Assembly (NCBI RefSeq): GCF_004330295.1
Contig: NZ_SJOJ01000026.1
Location: 1 to 64,000 of the forward strand
Source: Rahnella victoriana
GTDB lineage: Bacteria > Pseudomonadota > Gammaproteobacteria > Enterobacterales > Enterobacteriaceae
Reading direction: 5' to 3'
DNA: 64,000 nucleotides
Below are positions 20,232 to 28,106 of the stretch, piece after piece. The translations under genes and the position numbers were made by a program. The stretch's first letter is position 1. The number at the start of each line of letters is the position of its first letter. The notes below the pieces were generated by a model. That model was not told the DNA's origin. It ran no database searches and saw only the letters and a program-made list of their open reading frames with translations.

Positions 20232-20799
20232 GGCTTACCTCAGCAATGTGTTGTCAATGTGAGGATATTGTGGGGAGGCTGGCACAACATTTCTATCTGA
20301 TGGCGTTTGCTCAGCGTTGGTACAACGGGCAGGGAAGTAAACCAGGAAAGAGCAAAGAATTTATATTTCTATAAATACTATTCACTACTGTTCACTTTAA
20401 ATTAAAAATGAATAAAATCATTAAGTTAAGCAGTGAACACTTCATCTAAAGGTATTCACTCACTATTCACGACTGTTCACTGTCTTCAAAAGCCTTTTTT
20501 CTGGCTAGCCCAAAATAAATTAATGTTTATTCCTATTGATACTGGAGTTTCAATCGTTAAAACAGCTCAACCAACTGAGCGTAAAATAACCTACTGAGTA
20601 GCATTGAGCATTATTGATTAACATTGGCAATCATTGGCAAAGTGGCTCAAATCCCATTAAAAAAAACACAAAGCATTTCAGGTATTTTGTCGTTCAAAGG
20701 CTTGTTGCTAAAAGAAAAAATATTCTCACAATAGGGGGCTCCTTAACGAAACAGCCGGTACTGGTCGCGTCCAGCCGGATACAAATATGAGGTAGCACC
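20232..20799. other. Satellite control region between sid and alpA
   Basis: This 568-bp gene-free region separates the leftward late operon (sid-delta) from the rightward early operon (alpA onward). It contains the iteron cluster at 20,379-20,481, AT-rich DNA on both sides and short direct repeats such as ATTGG/CATTGGCAA near 20,620-20,640. Both divergent promoters must lie here. Confidence 0.6.
20379..20481. repeat. Iteron cluster, likely satellite replication origin (ori)
   Basis: Six 8-bp repeats of consensus AGTGAAYA on either strand: 20,379 (TATTCACT), 20,389 (TGTTCACT), 20,432 (AGTGAACA), 20,453 (TATTCACT), 20,464 (TATTCACG) and 20,474 (TGTTCACT). P4 alpha protein binds a similar octamer (GGTGAACA) at ori1 and crr. 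An AT-rich stretch at 20,397-20,430 separates the first two from the rest, as expected of an unwinding region. Confidence 0.65.
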
Positions 20800-21060
20800 A
20801 TGCTCTCCACCGCTCAAAATACGCCCCCTTCTTCTGCCCCCGTGATGCCACCGGTTTACCCACGCGATCGCTTTATGCGACTGCCTGAAGTGATCCACAC
20901 CACCGGCCTCTCCCGCTCAACCCTGTACGACTTAATCAGCCGTCAGCAATTTCCTGCCCAGATTTCTCTCGGTGGCAAGAATGTGGCCTGGCTGGCCTCC
21001 GAGATTGAGAGCTGGATGAATGACCGCATCGCCGCACGCGCTCAGGAGACAATGCAATGA
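20800..21060 (+). CDS. AlpA family phage regulator (P4 Vis-like)
   Basis: Encodes 86 residues with the AlpA/MerR-like DNA-binding fold: RFMRLPEVIHTTGLSRSTLY followed by DLISRQQFPAQISLGGKNVAW and LASEIESWMNDRI. In P4 the 88-residue Vis protein represses int and acts as excisionase. GAGGTAGCACC precedes the ATG. It is the first gene of the rightward early operon and overlaps the next gene by 4 bp (ATGA). Confidence 0.88.
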   Translation: MLSTAQNTPPSSAPVMPPVYPRDRFMRLPEVIHTTGLSRSTLYDLISRQQFPAQISLGGKNVAWLASEIESWMNDRIAARAQETMQ

Positions 21061-21287
21061 TTTCTCTGTCTGTCGGTCATCATAATATTCAGCTCAATAC
21101 ACAAGAGGCGGCCTATCTGGCTGAAGGCCTGATGGCTGCCGCCTGCGGCAGAAAGAATCCTTTGCCTGCGTTCACCAGCAATACCCTGGGCGTGCTATCC
21201 GTAACAGCAGAAGACGTTAGTTCAGAGGATGATTCACACTTCCGATCAAATCCGCAGCAGTCCGATCAAGTCCTGACCGATTGCTAA
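21057..21287 (+). CDS. Small satellite protein, unknown function
   Basis: Encodes 76 residues, no recognised domain. It begins with a short hydrophobic/polar strand pattern ([32 protein letters not shown]) and has an acidic, Ser/Gln-rich tail. Translation is coupled to alpA through an ATGA overlap. Proteins of this size are common at this place in P4-like elements. The function is unknown. Confidence 0.6.
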   Translation: MISLSVGHHNIQLNTQEAAYLAEGLMAAACGRKNPLPAFTSNTLGVLSVTAEDVSSEDDSHFRSNPQQSDQVLTDC

Positions 21288-21300
21288 GGAGAAACGGCTA

Positions 21301-21825
21301 ATGCTTCAAAAAAGGCTTTTCTCTGGCGAGCCCCTGCTCTATAGTTTTTGTGCTGCCGCAAAATCGGCAGCCGGGCGTAGGAACCCGTGTTTCTCAATGG
21401 CGACACAACACGCGCCAGGCGTGTTTTTTTATGTCGATGCCTCAGCGCACCTGTTATTTACACAATGGTTTCTTAGCCGTGGTGTTTATCTAGCAATGGT
21501 GGCTCAGGCGGGGCAGCCTTCGGGCTGGCCGGTATTCATTGAGGCCGGTATTCCTACCCCCGTCTGGGCTACCACCCATAAGTGTAGGAACTTCGGTGGT
21601 AGCAATAACCATTACTCAATGGAGGCTGCCACCATGGCTACAACCCTCACCACCCCATACCCTAAATTTACGTTCCTGTTCGCCGCCGTGCGCCGTGCTG
21701 AACCCAAAGCACACGTCTGCATGCTGCGCTTCGCAGCCGACAGTGAACATTCTGCCCGTCGCCTGTTAGCCCGTGACTATGTGCTGTGTTTTGCCGGTCG
21801 CCTGCCCGCTGAGGAGGCCGCATGA
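21301..21825 (+). CDS. Icd-like host cell division inhibitor protein of P4-like elements
   Basis: The frame encodes 174 residues. The conserved part is the last 63 ([20 protein letters not shown]...[18 protein letters not shown]), matching proteins labelled Icd-like in P4-type prophages; P4 kil is about this size and stops division when over-expressed. A second start at 21,634 has GGAGG 8 bases upstream and would make only this part. The longer start at 21,301 also has AAGGAG. The first third of the frame contains a strong terminator hairpin (21,407-21,430) and another stem (21,352-21,371), so its sequence conservation may reflect RNA function rather than protein. Overlaps the next gene by 4 bp. 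Confidence 0.65.
   Translation: MLQKRLFSGEPLLYSFCAAAKSAAGRRNPCFSMATQHAPGVFFYVDASAHLLFTQWFLSRGVYLAMVAQAGQPSGWPVFIEAGIPTPVWATTHKCRNFGGSNNHYSMEAATMATTLTTPYPKFTFLFAAVRRAEPKAHVCMLRFAADSEHSARRLLARDYVLCFAGRLPAEEAA
21345..21400 (+). ncRNA. Candidate P4 CI-like immunity RNA region
   Basis: A 7-bp perfect stem (GCTGCCG at 21,352-21,358 with CGGCAGC at 21,365-21,371) is followed by a smaller GGG...CCC hairpin and then a strong terminator. In P4 a short structured RNA (CI) processed from the leader of the early operon enforces prophage immunity by premature termination. The position and structure fit; the pairing partners were not verified. Confidence 0.35.
21407..21430 (+). terminator. Intrinsic terminator inside the Icd-like frame
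   Basis: AACACGC and GCGTGTT form a 7-bp stem around GCCAG, followed by a run of at least seven T. It lies inside an open frame, which is unusual for a host gene but expected for P4-type immunity, where early transcription stops soon after starting. Confidence 0.75.
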
Positions 21826-22085
21826 ACAAGCTCGCGTCCTTCTATTTCCCCAACACCCATTATCCTATCCCGCATGCTGATTTCCTGCGCCTGCAACATG
21901 CGCACAACGTCGGCGTATTGTTCCTCGACATGCTTGATACTCAGGACACGTTCGGGCATGTACCCAGCGGGGATCAGCTGAATTCCATGGCCTCCGTTGT
22001 TGCGCTGCTGACTGACCAGCTAGGCAAAGTGGTAGACACCTGCGAGACCGCCATCAAAACGCAAATGGAGGATGTCTACGAATGA
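21822..22085 (+). CDS. Small satellite early protein, unknown function
   Basis: Encodes 87 residues, probably mostly helical ([20 protein letters not shown], then [20 protein letters not shown]). No known domain. It overlaps both neighbours by 4 bp (ATGA on each side), so it belongs to the tightly packed early operon that ends in the alpha gene. Confidence 0.6.
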   Translation: MNKLASFYFPNTHYPIPHADFLRLQHAHNVGVLFLDMLDTQDTFGHVPSGDQLNSMASVVALLTDQLGKVVDTCETAIKTQMEDVYE

Positions 22086-22423
22086 ATACGACTCAGCAAT
22101 CCTGCCTGCCGGTTGAAGTGCTCACCGCCCTCTACCGGCGCGCCCTGGCACAGGCTTATCTCGATGCCTGTACCGCCTACGGCGTTGAAACCGGCTACTC
22201 GCTTGATGAACTGCAAATGACCATCGCGAAGGAAGTCGAAAGCTATTACGTCCGTCAGCACGGCGCACAGCTGGGTATGGACATCGCCTGCGCCATGCTG
22301 CGCGACATGGTGCAGCCCGATATTTTGGTGGCAAAACCCCGCCTGACACCGCTCGGAGAATCCATGATGGACGAGCTGTTCCGGCCTTGTCTTCACACCA
22401 CTCCACATACCACGCTGCACTGA
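22082..22423 (+). CDS. Satellite protein upstream of alpha, P4 Cnr-like by position
   Basis: Encodes 113 residues, helical (LTALYRRALAQAYLDACTAY, then SLDELQMTIAKEVESYYVRQ). It ends 11 bp before the alpha start. In P4 the gene directly before alpha is cnr (about 106 residues), whose product binds alpha protein and limits plasmid-state copy number. Size and place fit, but I cannot confirm homology by eye. Confidence 0.6.
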   Translation: MNTTQQSCLPVEVLTALYRRALAQAYLDACTAYGVETGYSLDELQMTIAKEVESYYVRQHGAQLGMDIACAMLRDMVQPDILVAKPRLTPLGESMMDELFRPCLHTTPHTTLH

Positions 22424-22434
22424 CAGAGGCGCAC

Positions 22435-24771
22435 ATGACACAAATGATTGTTCAAAACACCGTGAGCGCCGCAAAAGGCCGCTGGCCTCAGCTTCTTTCC
22501 GCGCTGGGAATAACCGTTGCCCCTCACGGGCATCATTCTCCCTGCCCCGTTTGCGGGGGAAAAGACCGCTTTCGCTTCGATAATCGTGAAGGAAGAGGCA
22601 CCTGGATATGTAACCAATGCGGTGCCGGTGACGGATTAAACTTGGTTGAGAGAAAACTGGATATCAGTGTGAAAGAAGCCGCCGTGAAGGTGGCTGAAAT
22701 TCTGGGAGAGGTTCAGCCTCTTGCGGTTCATCACGACGAGGCCGCAGAACAAAAGCAAAAAGACAATGCCCGCCATAGGGCAGCCGGTCAGGCCAAAGCG
22801 CTGGTGAATGCCGCCCGTAAAGCGGCAGGCAATGCCTATCTGAAGAATAAAGGCTGGCCGGATAAGGAAGCGCTGAACTTACAGGGCAGCGGCCTACACG
22901 TGGGCGGCATAGATTTCGCGGCGGGTGACCTGGTCATTCCGCTTTATGATTTGTCAGGTCACCTGGTCAACGCCCAGCTCATTAACGGGGCGGGGAAAAA
23001 ATGCACACTTGCAGGTGGGCAGGTAACCGGCGCCTCCCATCATTTTGAAGGCAACGACAACACCGTTATCTGGATGGCAGAAGGTTATGCAACCGGTCTG
23101 ACAATACATGCGCTGACGGGTGAAACCGTGTATGTGACGATGGGTGCCAATAACTTCCCTCATCTGGCTGAGTGCCTGCGAGAGAAATACCCTGATGCCG
23201 TGCTGCTTATGGCGGCAGATAATGATGAGAACGGCACAGGACAGAAGAAAGCGAAAGAAGCCGCCAATCTGGTCAACGGAAAGATTGCGCTCCCCTTAGC
23301 CGCCGGTGACTGGAACGATGTGTTCACGCAGCAGGGACGTGATAAGACGGTTGAACAGCTCCGCGCTTTCACTCAGCAATCTCCTAAGAGCCCCTTTGAA
23401 ACGGTCAGTGATGCTGACCTCAAGGCCATGAGCCAGAGTGAGAAGTGTGAACTGCTGATAGTCCATTATGAACACCGTCTGGCTATGCCTCCGGTGGGGG
23501 AAGATCTTTGCCGCTATGAGAACGGGGCTTGGCTGGTATTGCCGCACAGGATCCTCAGCCGTGAAATTGCCGCTCTATTTCAGAAAGCACAAGCGCCTTT
23601 TTCAGCGCCCCTCATTAGCGGCATGATCGAAACCCTAAAGCTCATGGTGCCTGAAATGAGCAAGCCCGCACGTCACTTAATTGGTTTTCGCAATGGCGTT
23701 TTTGACACCCGCACCGGAATTTTTAGCTCTCACCGCAAAGATAATTGGTTGCGTACCGTCAACAGCGTGGATTACTCGCAGGCCAAGCAAGGGGAAAATC
23801 TTGCCGAGCATGCCCCTCACTTCTGGCAATGGCTGACGCGGGCGGCAAACCAGCAAAGCGAAAAGCAAGAGCGCATTCTTGCGGCGCTTTTCATGGTGCT
23901 GGCGAACCGGTATGACTGGCAATTGTTCCTTGAGGTGACAGGACCAGGCGGCAGTGGTAAAAGCGTCATGGCAGCCATAGCGCGCATGCTTGCAGGGAAT
24001 GACAATACCACCTCCGCCAGCATCGAAACGCTGGAGTCCTCCCGTGAACGGGCTTCCCTGGTGGGATACTCACTGATCATCTTACCCGATCAGGAGAAAT
24101 GGAGCGGCGACGGCGCAGGGATTAAAGCCATCACCGGCGGCGATGCGGTAGCCATTGACCCGAAATACCGTGACGCTTATTCAGCACACATTCCGGCGGT
24201 GATCCTGGCAGTGAACAACAACCCGATGCAGTTCAGTGACCGCAGCGGCGGCGTATCGCGCCGGCGGGTGATCATTACCTTCCCCGAAGTCATATCGGCT
24301 AAGGAACGCGACCCAAAACTGATCGAGAAAATAGAGGGAGAGCTCGCGGTAATTGTCCGCCATCTGATGGAACGCTTTGCAGAGCCTGGCGAAGCCCGCG
24401 CACTACTGGAAGCGCAACAAAACTCCGACGAAGCGCTGGAAATTAAACGGAGTTCAGATTCACTGGTCGATTTTTGCGGTTACCTGCTCGCGGTTCCGTC
24501 ACCGAGTGGTTTATATATGGGCAACGGAAACATACGTCCGTCGAATCCCCGCAAATACCTTTATCACGCCTACCTGTCATTTATGGAGGCGCGCGGGCAT
24601 CAACACCCGATCACTCTCTCACACTTCGGCAAGTTCATCCCGCAAACGATGAAAGAGTATGAGATTGAATTTTTAAAGAGAAAGACCAATCAGGGCGTGC
24701 AAACCAATCTGATATTAAACGCGGACTGCGAAGCTGATTGGTTGCCAAAGAGCGACATCAATCGAGTTTAA
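22435..24771 (+). CDS. P4 alpha-type primase-helicase
   Basis: Encodes 778 residues from the ATG at 22,435, which has GAGG upstream and gives the same N-terminus and length as P4 alpha (777); an in-frame ATG at 22,387 would add 16. The primase zinc site is CPVC (37-40) with CNQC (59-62), preceded by ITVAPHGHHSP. A TOPRIM core with EGYATG (Glu216) and MAADNDENGTG follows. The helicase has Walker A TGPGGSGKS at residues 502-510 and SIETLESSRERASLVGYSLI after it. P4 alpha combines primase, 3'-5' helicase and origin binding through its C-terminus to drive satellite replication. A terminator and the second iteron cluster follow directly. Confidence 0.93.
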   Translation: MTQMIVQNTVSAAKGRWPQLLSALGITVAPHGHHSPCPVCGGKDRFRFDNREGRGTWICNQCGAGDGLNLVERKLDISVKEAAVKVAEILGEVQPLAVHHDEAAEQKQKDNARHRAAGQAKALVNAARKAAGNAYLKNKGWPDKEALNLQGSGLHVGGIDFAAGDLVIPLYDLSGHLVNAQLINGAGKKCTLAGGQVTGASHHFEGNDNTVIWMAEGYATGLTIHALTGETVYVTMGANNFPHLAECLREKYPDAVLLMAADNDENGTGQKKAKEAANLVNGKIALPLAAGDWNDVFTQQGRDKTVEQLRAFTQQSPKSPFETVSDADLKAMSQSEKCELLIVHYEHRLAMPPVGEDLCRYENGAWLVLPHRILSREIAALFQKAQAPFSAPLISGMIETLKLMVPEMSKPARHLIGFRNGVFDTRTGIFSSHRKDNWLRTVNSVDYSQAKQGENLAEHAPHFWQWLTRAANQQSEKQERILAALFMVLANRYDWQLFLEVTGPGGSGKSVMAAIARMLAGNDNTTSASIETLESSRERASLVGYSLIILPDQEKWSGDGAGIKAITGGDAVAIDPKYRDAYSAHIPAVILAVNNNPMQFSDRSGGVSRRRVIITFPEVISAKERDPKLIEKIEGELAVIVRHLMERFAEPGEARALLEAQQNSDEALEIKRSSDSLVDFCGYLLAVPSPSGLYMGNGNIRPSNPRKYLYHAYLSFMEARGHQHPITLSHFGKFIPQTMKEYEIEFLKRKTNQGVQTNLILNADCEADWLPKSDINRV

Positions 24772-24775
24772 ACAG

Positions 24776-24798
24776 AAACCGGCTCAGGCCGGTTTTTT
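24776..24798 (+). terminator. Intrinsic terminator after alpha
   Basis: AACCGGC-TCAG-GCCGGTT followed by TTTT lies 5-6 bp after the alpha stop and ends the early operon. Confidence 0.85.
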
Positions 24799-24812
24799 CA
24801 TATGGCAAGGTA

Positions 24813-24957
24813 GGTGATCACCTGAAAGTGAACAGGAATGAACAGCTCAGCACAAGGTGATCACCACATAATCAATTGAAATATAATGAATAAATAGAAA
24901 AGTGAGCACTGTGAACACTTTTCTAATAAATCTTTTTTTTCTAAGTCACCTGTTCAG
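24813..24957. repeat. Second iteron cluster, crr-like replication region
   Basis: Copies related to AGTGAACA: AGTGAACA at 24,827, AATGAACA at 24,837, AGTGAGCA at 24,901, TGTGAACA at 24,910 and the reverse form TGTTCAG near 24,951. Two perfect palindromes GGTGATCACC lie at 24,813-24,822 and 24,856-24,865. The middle is very AT-rich. P4 needs a second cis region (crr) located just downstream of alpha, as here. Confidence 0.6.
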
Positions 24958-25006
24958 CGTGAGTTTGGATACAATGAAAACCGTTAAGGTATCGGACCTA
25001 TATCAT

Positions 25007-26179
25007 TCAGATGCCAAAACTATCCATATAATCCGCATACCACTGCATCATCTCCCGACGCCCATCCAAATACAAAGCGTGGTTATACGTGCCCCTAATG
25101 CTGTTCTTATCAACATGAGCGAGTTGTAGCTCGATCCAAGCAGAGTTATAACCTTTCTCATGCAATATTGTGCTCATGGTATGTCTGAATCCGTGACCGG
25201 TTGCTCTACCATTGTAACCAATGCGTTTCATCACCTGGTTTATAGAGGCTTCACTGATAGGTTTTCTAAAGTCTCGCCCTGGGAAAATGAGTTCATAACG
25301 GCCAGTCACGATTCTGATTTGTTCAAGTAAACCTATTGCCTGTTTAGATAACGGCACCAAATGAGGACGCCCCATTTTCATATGCTCGACGGGTACTTCC
25401 CACACCCTATTCTCCATGTCGATTTCAGACCATTGCGCCCTACGTACTTCACCTGGTCGTAATCCAGTGAGGATTAGAAGCTGGGTCGCAATTTTGGTGA
25501 TCACGCTGCCGGTATATGCGTTTAACTCACTTAAGAACTCAGGTAATTCATGGGCGGCCAGATGTGCATAATTATTGGCCTTATGGGGTTTCATCGCTGA
25601 GGCGAGATCCGGCGCGGGATTGTACTCGGCGCGACCAGTGATAATAGCGTAACGGAAAACCTCACCACACCTCTGGCGCACCTTGCGTACTTTCTCTGTA
25701 GCTCCCCTGTTTTCAACCTGTCTAAGCATTGCCAAAAGCTCTAAAGGCTTAATTTCTGCTATAGGACGAAAACCAAGATACGGAAATACATCTTTCTCAA
25801 AGGTATCCATCATCTCAGTTCGGTATGATGCCGACCAACGGTCATAACGATGCTCATACCATTCACGGGTAATCGCTTCAAAGGTGTTAGTTGCTGAAAG
25901 AGTTTTTGCGGCTTTCTGCTCTTTCCTCAATGTGCTTGGATTAACACCTGATGCAACCATTCGACGAGATTCATCACGCCTTTGTCGCGCATCAGCCAGG
26001 GAAACGTGCTCATAGGTTCCTAATGACAGCATTTTGGGTTTACCGTCAAAACGATAGCGAAAACGCCAAGCTTTACTGCCGTTGGGCTCAACAAGAAGTG
26101 ATAAACCCAGGCCATCGCTCAGGGTGTAAGGCTTTTCTGTGGGCTTAGCCTTTTTAATTTGTAGTTCTGTCAGAGGCAT
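25007..26179 (-). CDS. int: P4-type tyrosine recombinase integrase
   Basis: Encodes 390 residues. The N-terminal arm-binding domain (DUF4102, about 1-90: LSDGLGLSLLVEPNGSKAWR, then LGTYEHVSLADARQRRDE) is followed by a core-binding domain. The catalytic domain has Arg241 (LTGLRPGEVR), His329 and Arg332 (HGFRH), His355 (LAHVD) and Tyr365 (GTYNHALY). It catalyses integration and, with Vis, excision at the tRNA-Gly 3' end. The gene starts 160 bp from attR and reads into the element. The full catalytic set suggests an active enzyme. Confidence 0.93.
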   Translation of the reverse strand: MPLTELQIKKAKPTEKPYTLSDGLGLSLLVEPNGSKAWRFRYRFDGKPKMLSLGTYEHVSLADARQRRDESRRMVASGVNPSTLRKEQKAAKTLSATNTFEAITREWYEHRYDRWSASYRTEMMDTFEKDVFPYLGFRPIAEIKPLELLAMLRQVENRGATEKVRKVRQRCGEVFRYAIITGRAEYNPAPDLASAMKPHKANNYAHLAAHELPEFLSELNAYTGSVITKIATQLLILTGLRPGEVRRAQWSEIDMENRVWEVPVEHMKMGRPHLVPLSKQAIGLLEQIRIVTGRYELIFPGRDFRKPISEASINQVMKRIGYNGRATGHGFRHTMSTILHEKGYNSAWIELQLAHVDKNSIRGTYNHALYLDGRREMMQWYADYMDSFGI

Positions 26180-26180
26180 T

Positions 26181-26229
26181 GTGTATAGGAATCCGTGTGT
26201 ATAGAAAAACTATACGCGATCATATACAC
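26181..26229. promoter_or_regulatory. Repeats in the int upstream region, candidate Vis/Int sites
   Basis: GTGTATA occurs at 26,181 and 26,197, and its reverse TATACAC at 26,223. A perfect dyad GTATAG-AAAAA-CTATAC sits at 26,199-26,215. On the minus strand TATAGT (26,209-26,214) could be the -10 of int. In P4, Vis binds two boxes between int and att to repress int and promote excision; these repeats are good candidates. Confidence 0.45.
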
Positions 26230-26339
26230 ATCAGACACTGGCTTTCAAGGGATGAGCTCGGACGCTAGCGGACTGAAAACCGGCTAATTCATTTGATTTT
26301 ATTGGTTTTTTCGGATGCTTACGGAAGGTCTGGGAAGTA

Positions 26340-26361
26340 CTTTTGGAGCGGGTGAAGGGAA
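26340..26361. repeat. Right attachment site (attR core), overlapping the tRNA 3' end
   Basis: Identical to 15,654-15,675 (22 bases, direct orientation). It overlaps bases 26,344-26,361 of the tRNA-Gly gene, so integration leaves the tRNA complete. Confidence 0.9.
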
Positions 26362-26417
26362 TCGAACCCTCGTATGCAGCTTGGGAAGCTGCCGTTCTAC
26401 CATTGAACTACACCCGC
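26344..26417 (-). tRNA. glyU: tRNA-Gly (anticodon CCC)
   Basis: 74 bases on the minus strand: acceptor stem GCGGGTG/CACCCGC, D-arm TAGTTCAATGGTAGA, anticodon stem GCAGC/GCTGC with loop TTCCCAA (anticodon CCC), T-arm GAGGG-TTCGATT-CCCTT and an encoded CCA end. It is closely similar to E. coli glyU. Decodes GGG. It is a known type of integration target for islands and serves as attB for the satellite here. Confidence 0.97.
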
Positions 26418-26434
26418 ATCGGTGTGCGACTGGC

Positions 26435-26462
26435 ATTATAACCGGTTACGACGGCGGAGCAA
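26435..26462 (-). promoter_or_regulatory. Promoter of tRNA-Gly
   Basis: On the minus strand: TTGCTC (26,457-26,462), 16 bases, TATAAT (26,435-26,440, a perfect -10), 17 bases before the tRNA. Confidence 0.75.
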
Positions 26463-26525
26463 GGCGTGATTGCGGATAAGCGCTGGAGTTTTAAGCAGTT
26501 AGCATGTGGCGTGATCTGCAGCATG

Positions 26526-26550
26526 AAAAAGGGCGCCGGAGCGCCCTTTT
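26526..26550. terminator. Intrinsic terminator after lysS
   Basis: AAAAGGGCGC and GCGCCCTTTT form a 10-bp stem around CGGA. It is symmetrical and lies 18 bp after the lysS stop, separating lysS from the tRNA-Gly gene. Confidence 0.85.
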
Positions 26551-26567
26551 GTTGTTTCTGAGGAAAC

Positions 26568-28097
26568 TTATTTCTGTGTCTGCGGACGCATTGCCGGGAA
26601 CAGGATAACGTCGCGGATGGTGTGGCTGTTGGTGAACAGCATAACCATACGGTCGATACCAATGCCCAGACCGGCAGTCGGTGGCAGGCCGTGTTCCAGC
26701 GCTGTCACGTAGTCTTCGTCATAGAACATCGCTTCGTCGTCGCCTGCATCTTTCGCAGAAACCTGATCAGCAAAACGCTGTGCCTGGTCTTCTGCATCGT
26801 TCAGCTCGGAGAAGCCGTTACCGATTTCACGGCCACCGATGAAGAATTCGAAACGGTCAGTGATTTCAGGGTTCTCGTCATTACGGCGCGCCAGCGGAGA
26901 AACTTCTGCCGGGTACTCAGTAATGAAGGTTGGCTGGATCAGCTGTGCTTCTGCGGTTTCTTCGAAGATTTCAGTCACGATACGGCCCAGACCCCAGCTC
27001 TTCTCGATGTTGATACCGATAGATTCTGCGATAGCGGTCGCTTTAGCCAGATCGTCGAGATCAGCGACGTTGGTTTCCGGACGGTATTTGCAGATCGCTT
27101 CACGCATGGTCAGTTTGGCGAAAGGCTTGCCGAAATCGAAAGTCTGCTCGCCGTACTGCACAACGCTGCTGCCCAGAACGGACTCCGTCAGGGTGCGGAA
27201 CAGGGTTTCGGTCAGAACGATCAGGTCTTTGTAATCCGCGTACGCCATGTAGAGTTCCATCATGGTGAACTCTGGGTTGTGACGCGGAGAAACGCCTTCG
27301 TTACGGAAGTTACGGTTGATTTCGAATACGCGATCGAAACCACCAACAACCAGACGTTTCAGATACAGTTCCGGCGCGATACGCAGGTACATGTCGATGT
27401 CGAGCGCATTGTGGTGAGTGATGAACGGACGTGCCGCTGCGCCACCAGGGATCACCTGCATCATCGGGGTTTCGACTTCGATGAAGCCGTTTTCCACCAT
27501 GAAGCTGCGGATGCCCGACATGATCTGAGAACGGATCTTGAAGGTTTTACGGGAGTCTTCGTTAGCGATCAGGTCGAGGTAACGCTGACGGTAACGCGCT
27601 TCCTGATCCTGCAGGCCGTGGAATTTGTCCGGCAACGGACGCAGCGCTTTGGTCAGCAGACGCAGTTCAGAACAATGGATCGACAGTTCGCCGGTCTTGG
27701 TTTTGAACAGTTTACCGGTCGCACCCAGGATATCGCCCAGATCCCATTTTTTGAATTGCTCGTTGTAGATGCCTTCCGCGAGGTCATCACGCGCAACGTA
27801 AAGCTGGATACGGCCGCCGACATCCTGCAGGGTGACGAAAGACGCCTTGCCCATGATACGGCGGGTCATCATACGGCCACCCACGGTGACTTCGATGTTT
27901 AATGCTTCCAGTTCTTCGTTGGTCTTTTCGCCATATTTCGCATGCAATTCATCAGAGATGCTGTCACGACGGAAATCGTTAGGGAAAGCGATACCGGATT
28001 CACGCAGTAAAGCCAGCTTCTCACGACGAGATTTCAGCTCGTTGTTAAGATCTGGTACGTTTTCTGCGCTTTGCGCTGCTGGTTGTTGCTCAGACAT
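26568..28097 (-). CDS. lysS: Lysyl-tRNA synthetase, class II
   Basis: Encodes 509 residues (E. coli LysS 505). It charges tRNA-Lys. The N-terminal OB-fold anticodon-binding domain (about 65-150, [20 protein letters not shown] then [12 protein letters not shown]) leads to the class II catalytic core. Motif 2 is [18 protein letters not shown] and motif 3 is [13 protein letters not shown] near the C-terminus. It lies 9 bp after prfB in the conserved prfB-lysS operon. Confidence 0.96.
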   Translation of the reverse strand: MSEQQPAAQSAENVPDLNNELKSRREKLALLRESGIAFPNDFRRDSISDELHAKYGEKTNEELEALNIEVTVGGRMMTRRIMGKASFVTLQDVGGRIQLYVARDDLAEGIYNEQFKKWDLGDILGATGKLFKTKTGELSIHCSELRLLTKALRPLPDKFHGLQDQEARYRQRYLDLIANEDSRKTFKIRSQIMSGIRSFMVENGFIEVETPMMQVIPGGAAARPFITHHNALDIDMYLRIAPELYLKRLVVGGFDRVFEINRNFRNEGVSPRHNPEFTMMELYMAYADYKDLIVLTETLFRTLTESVLGSSVVQYGEQTFDFGKPFAKLTMREAICKYRPETNVADLDDLAKATAIAESIGINIEKSWGLGRIVTEIFEETAEAQLIQPTFITEYPAEVSPLARRNDENPEITDRFEFFIGGREIGNGFSELNDAEDQAQRFADQVSAKDAGDDEAMFYDEDYVTALEHGLPPTAGLGIGIDRMVMLFTNSHTIRDVILFPAMRPQTQK

Positions 28098-28106
28098 TTT
28101 GGTTCC

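Larger units (their letters stand above)
15654..26361. mobile_element. P4-like phage satellite integrated in tRNA-Gly(CCC)
   Basis: About 10.7 kb bounded by a 22-bp direct repeat of the tRNA-Gly 3' end. P4 itself is about 11.6 kb. Order from left: cargo genes (16,526-18,895), cos-like segment, delta, sid, iteron cluster, AlpA/Vis gene, small early genes, alpha primase-helicase, second iteron cluster, int, attR. This is P4 synteny. No capsid, tail or terminase genes are present, so it would depend on a P2-like helper phage. psu is not found. All replication, integration and activation genes look full length, so the element may be functional. Confidence 0.9.

Noticed and set aside
26622-27902. 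Plus-strand frame of 426 codons over lysS
   Set aside because: Antisense shadow of lysS, Phe/Val/Asp-rich with no domain; lysS is certain.
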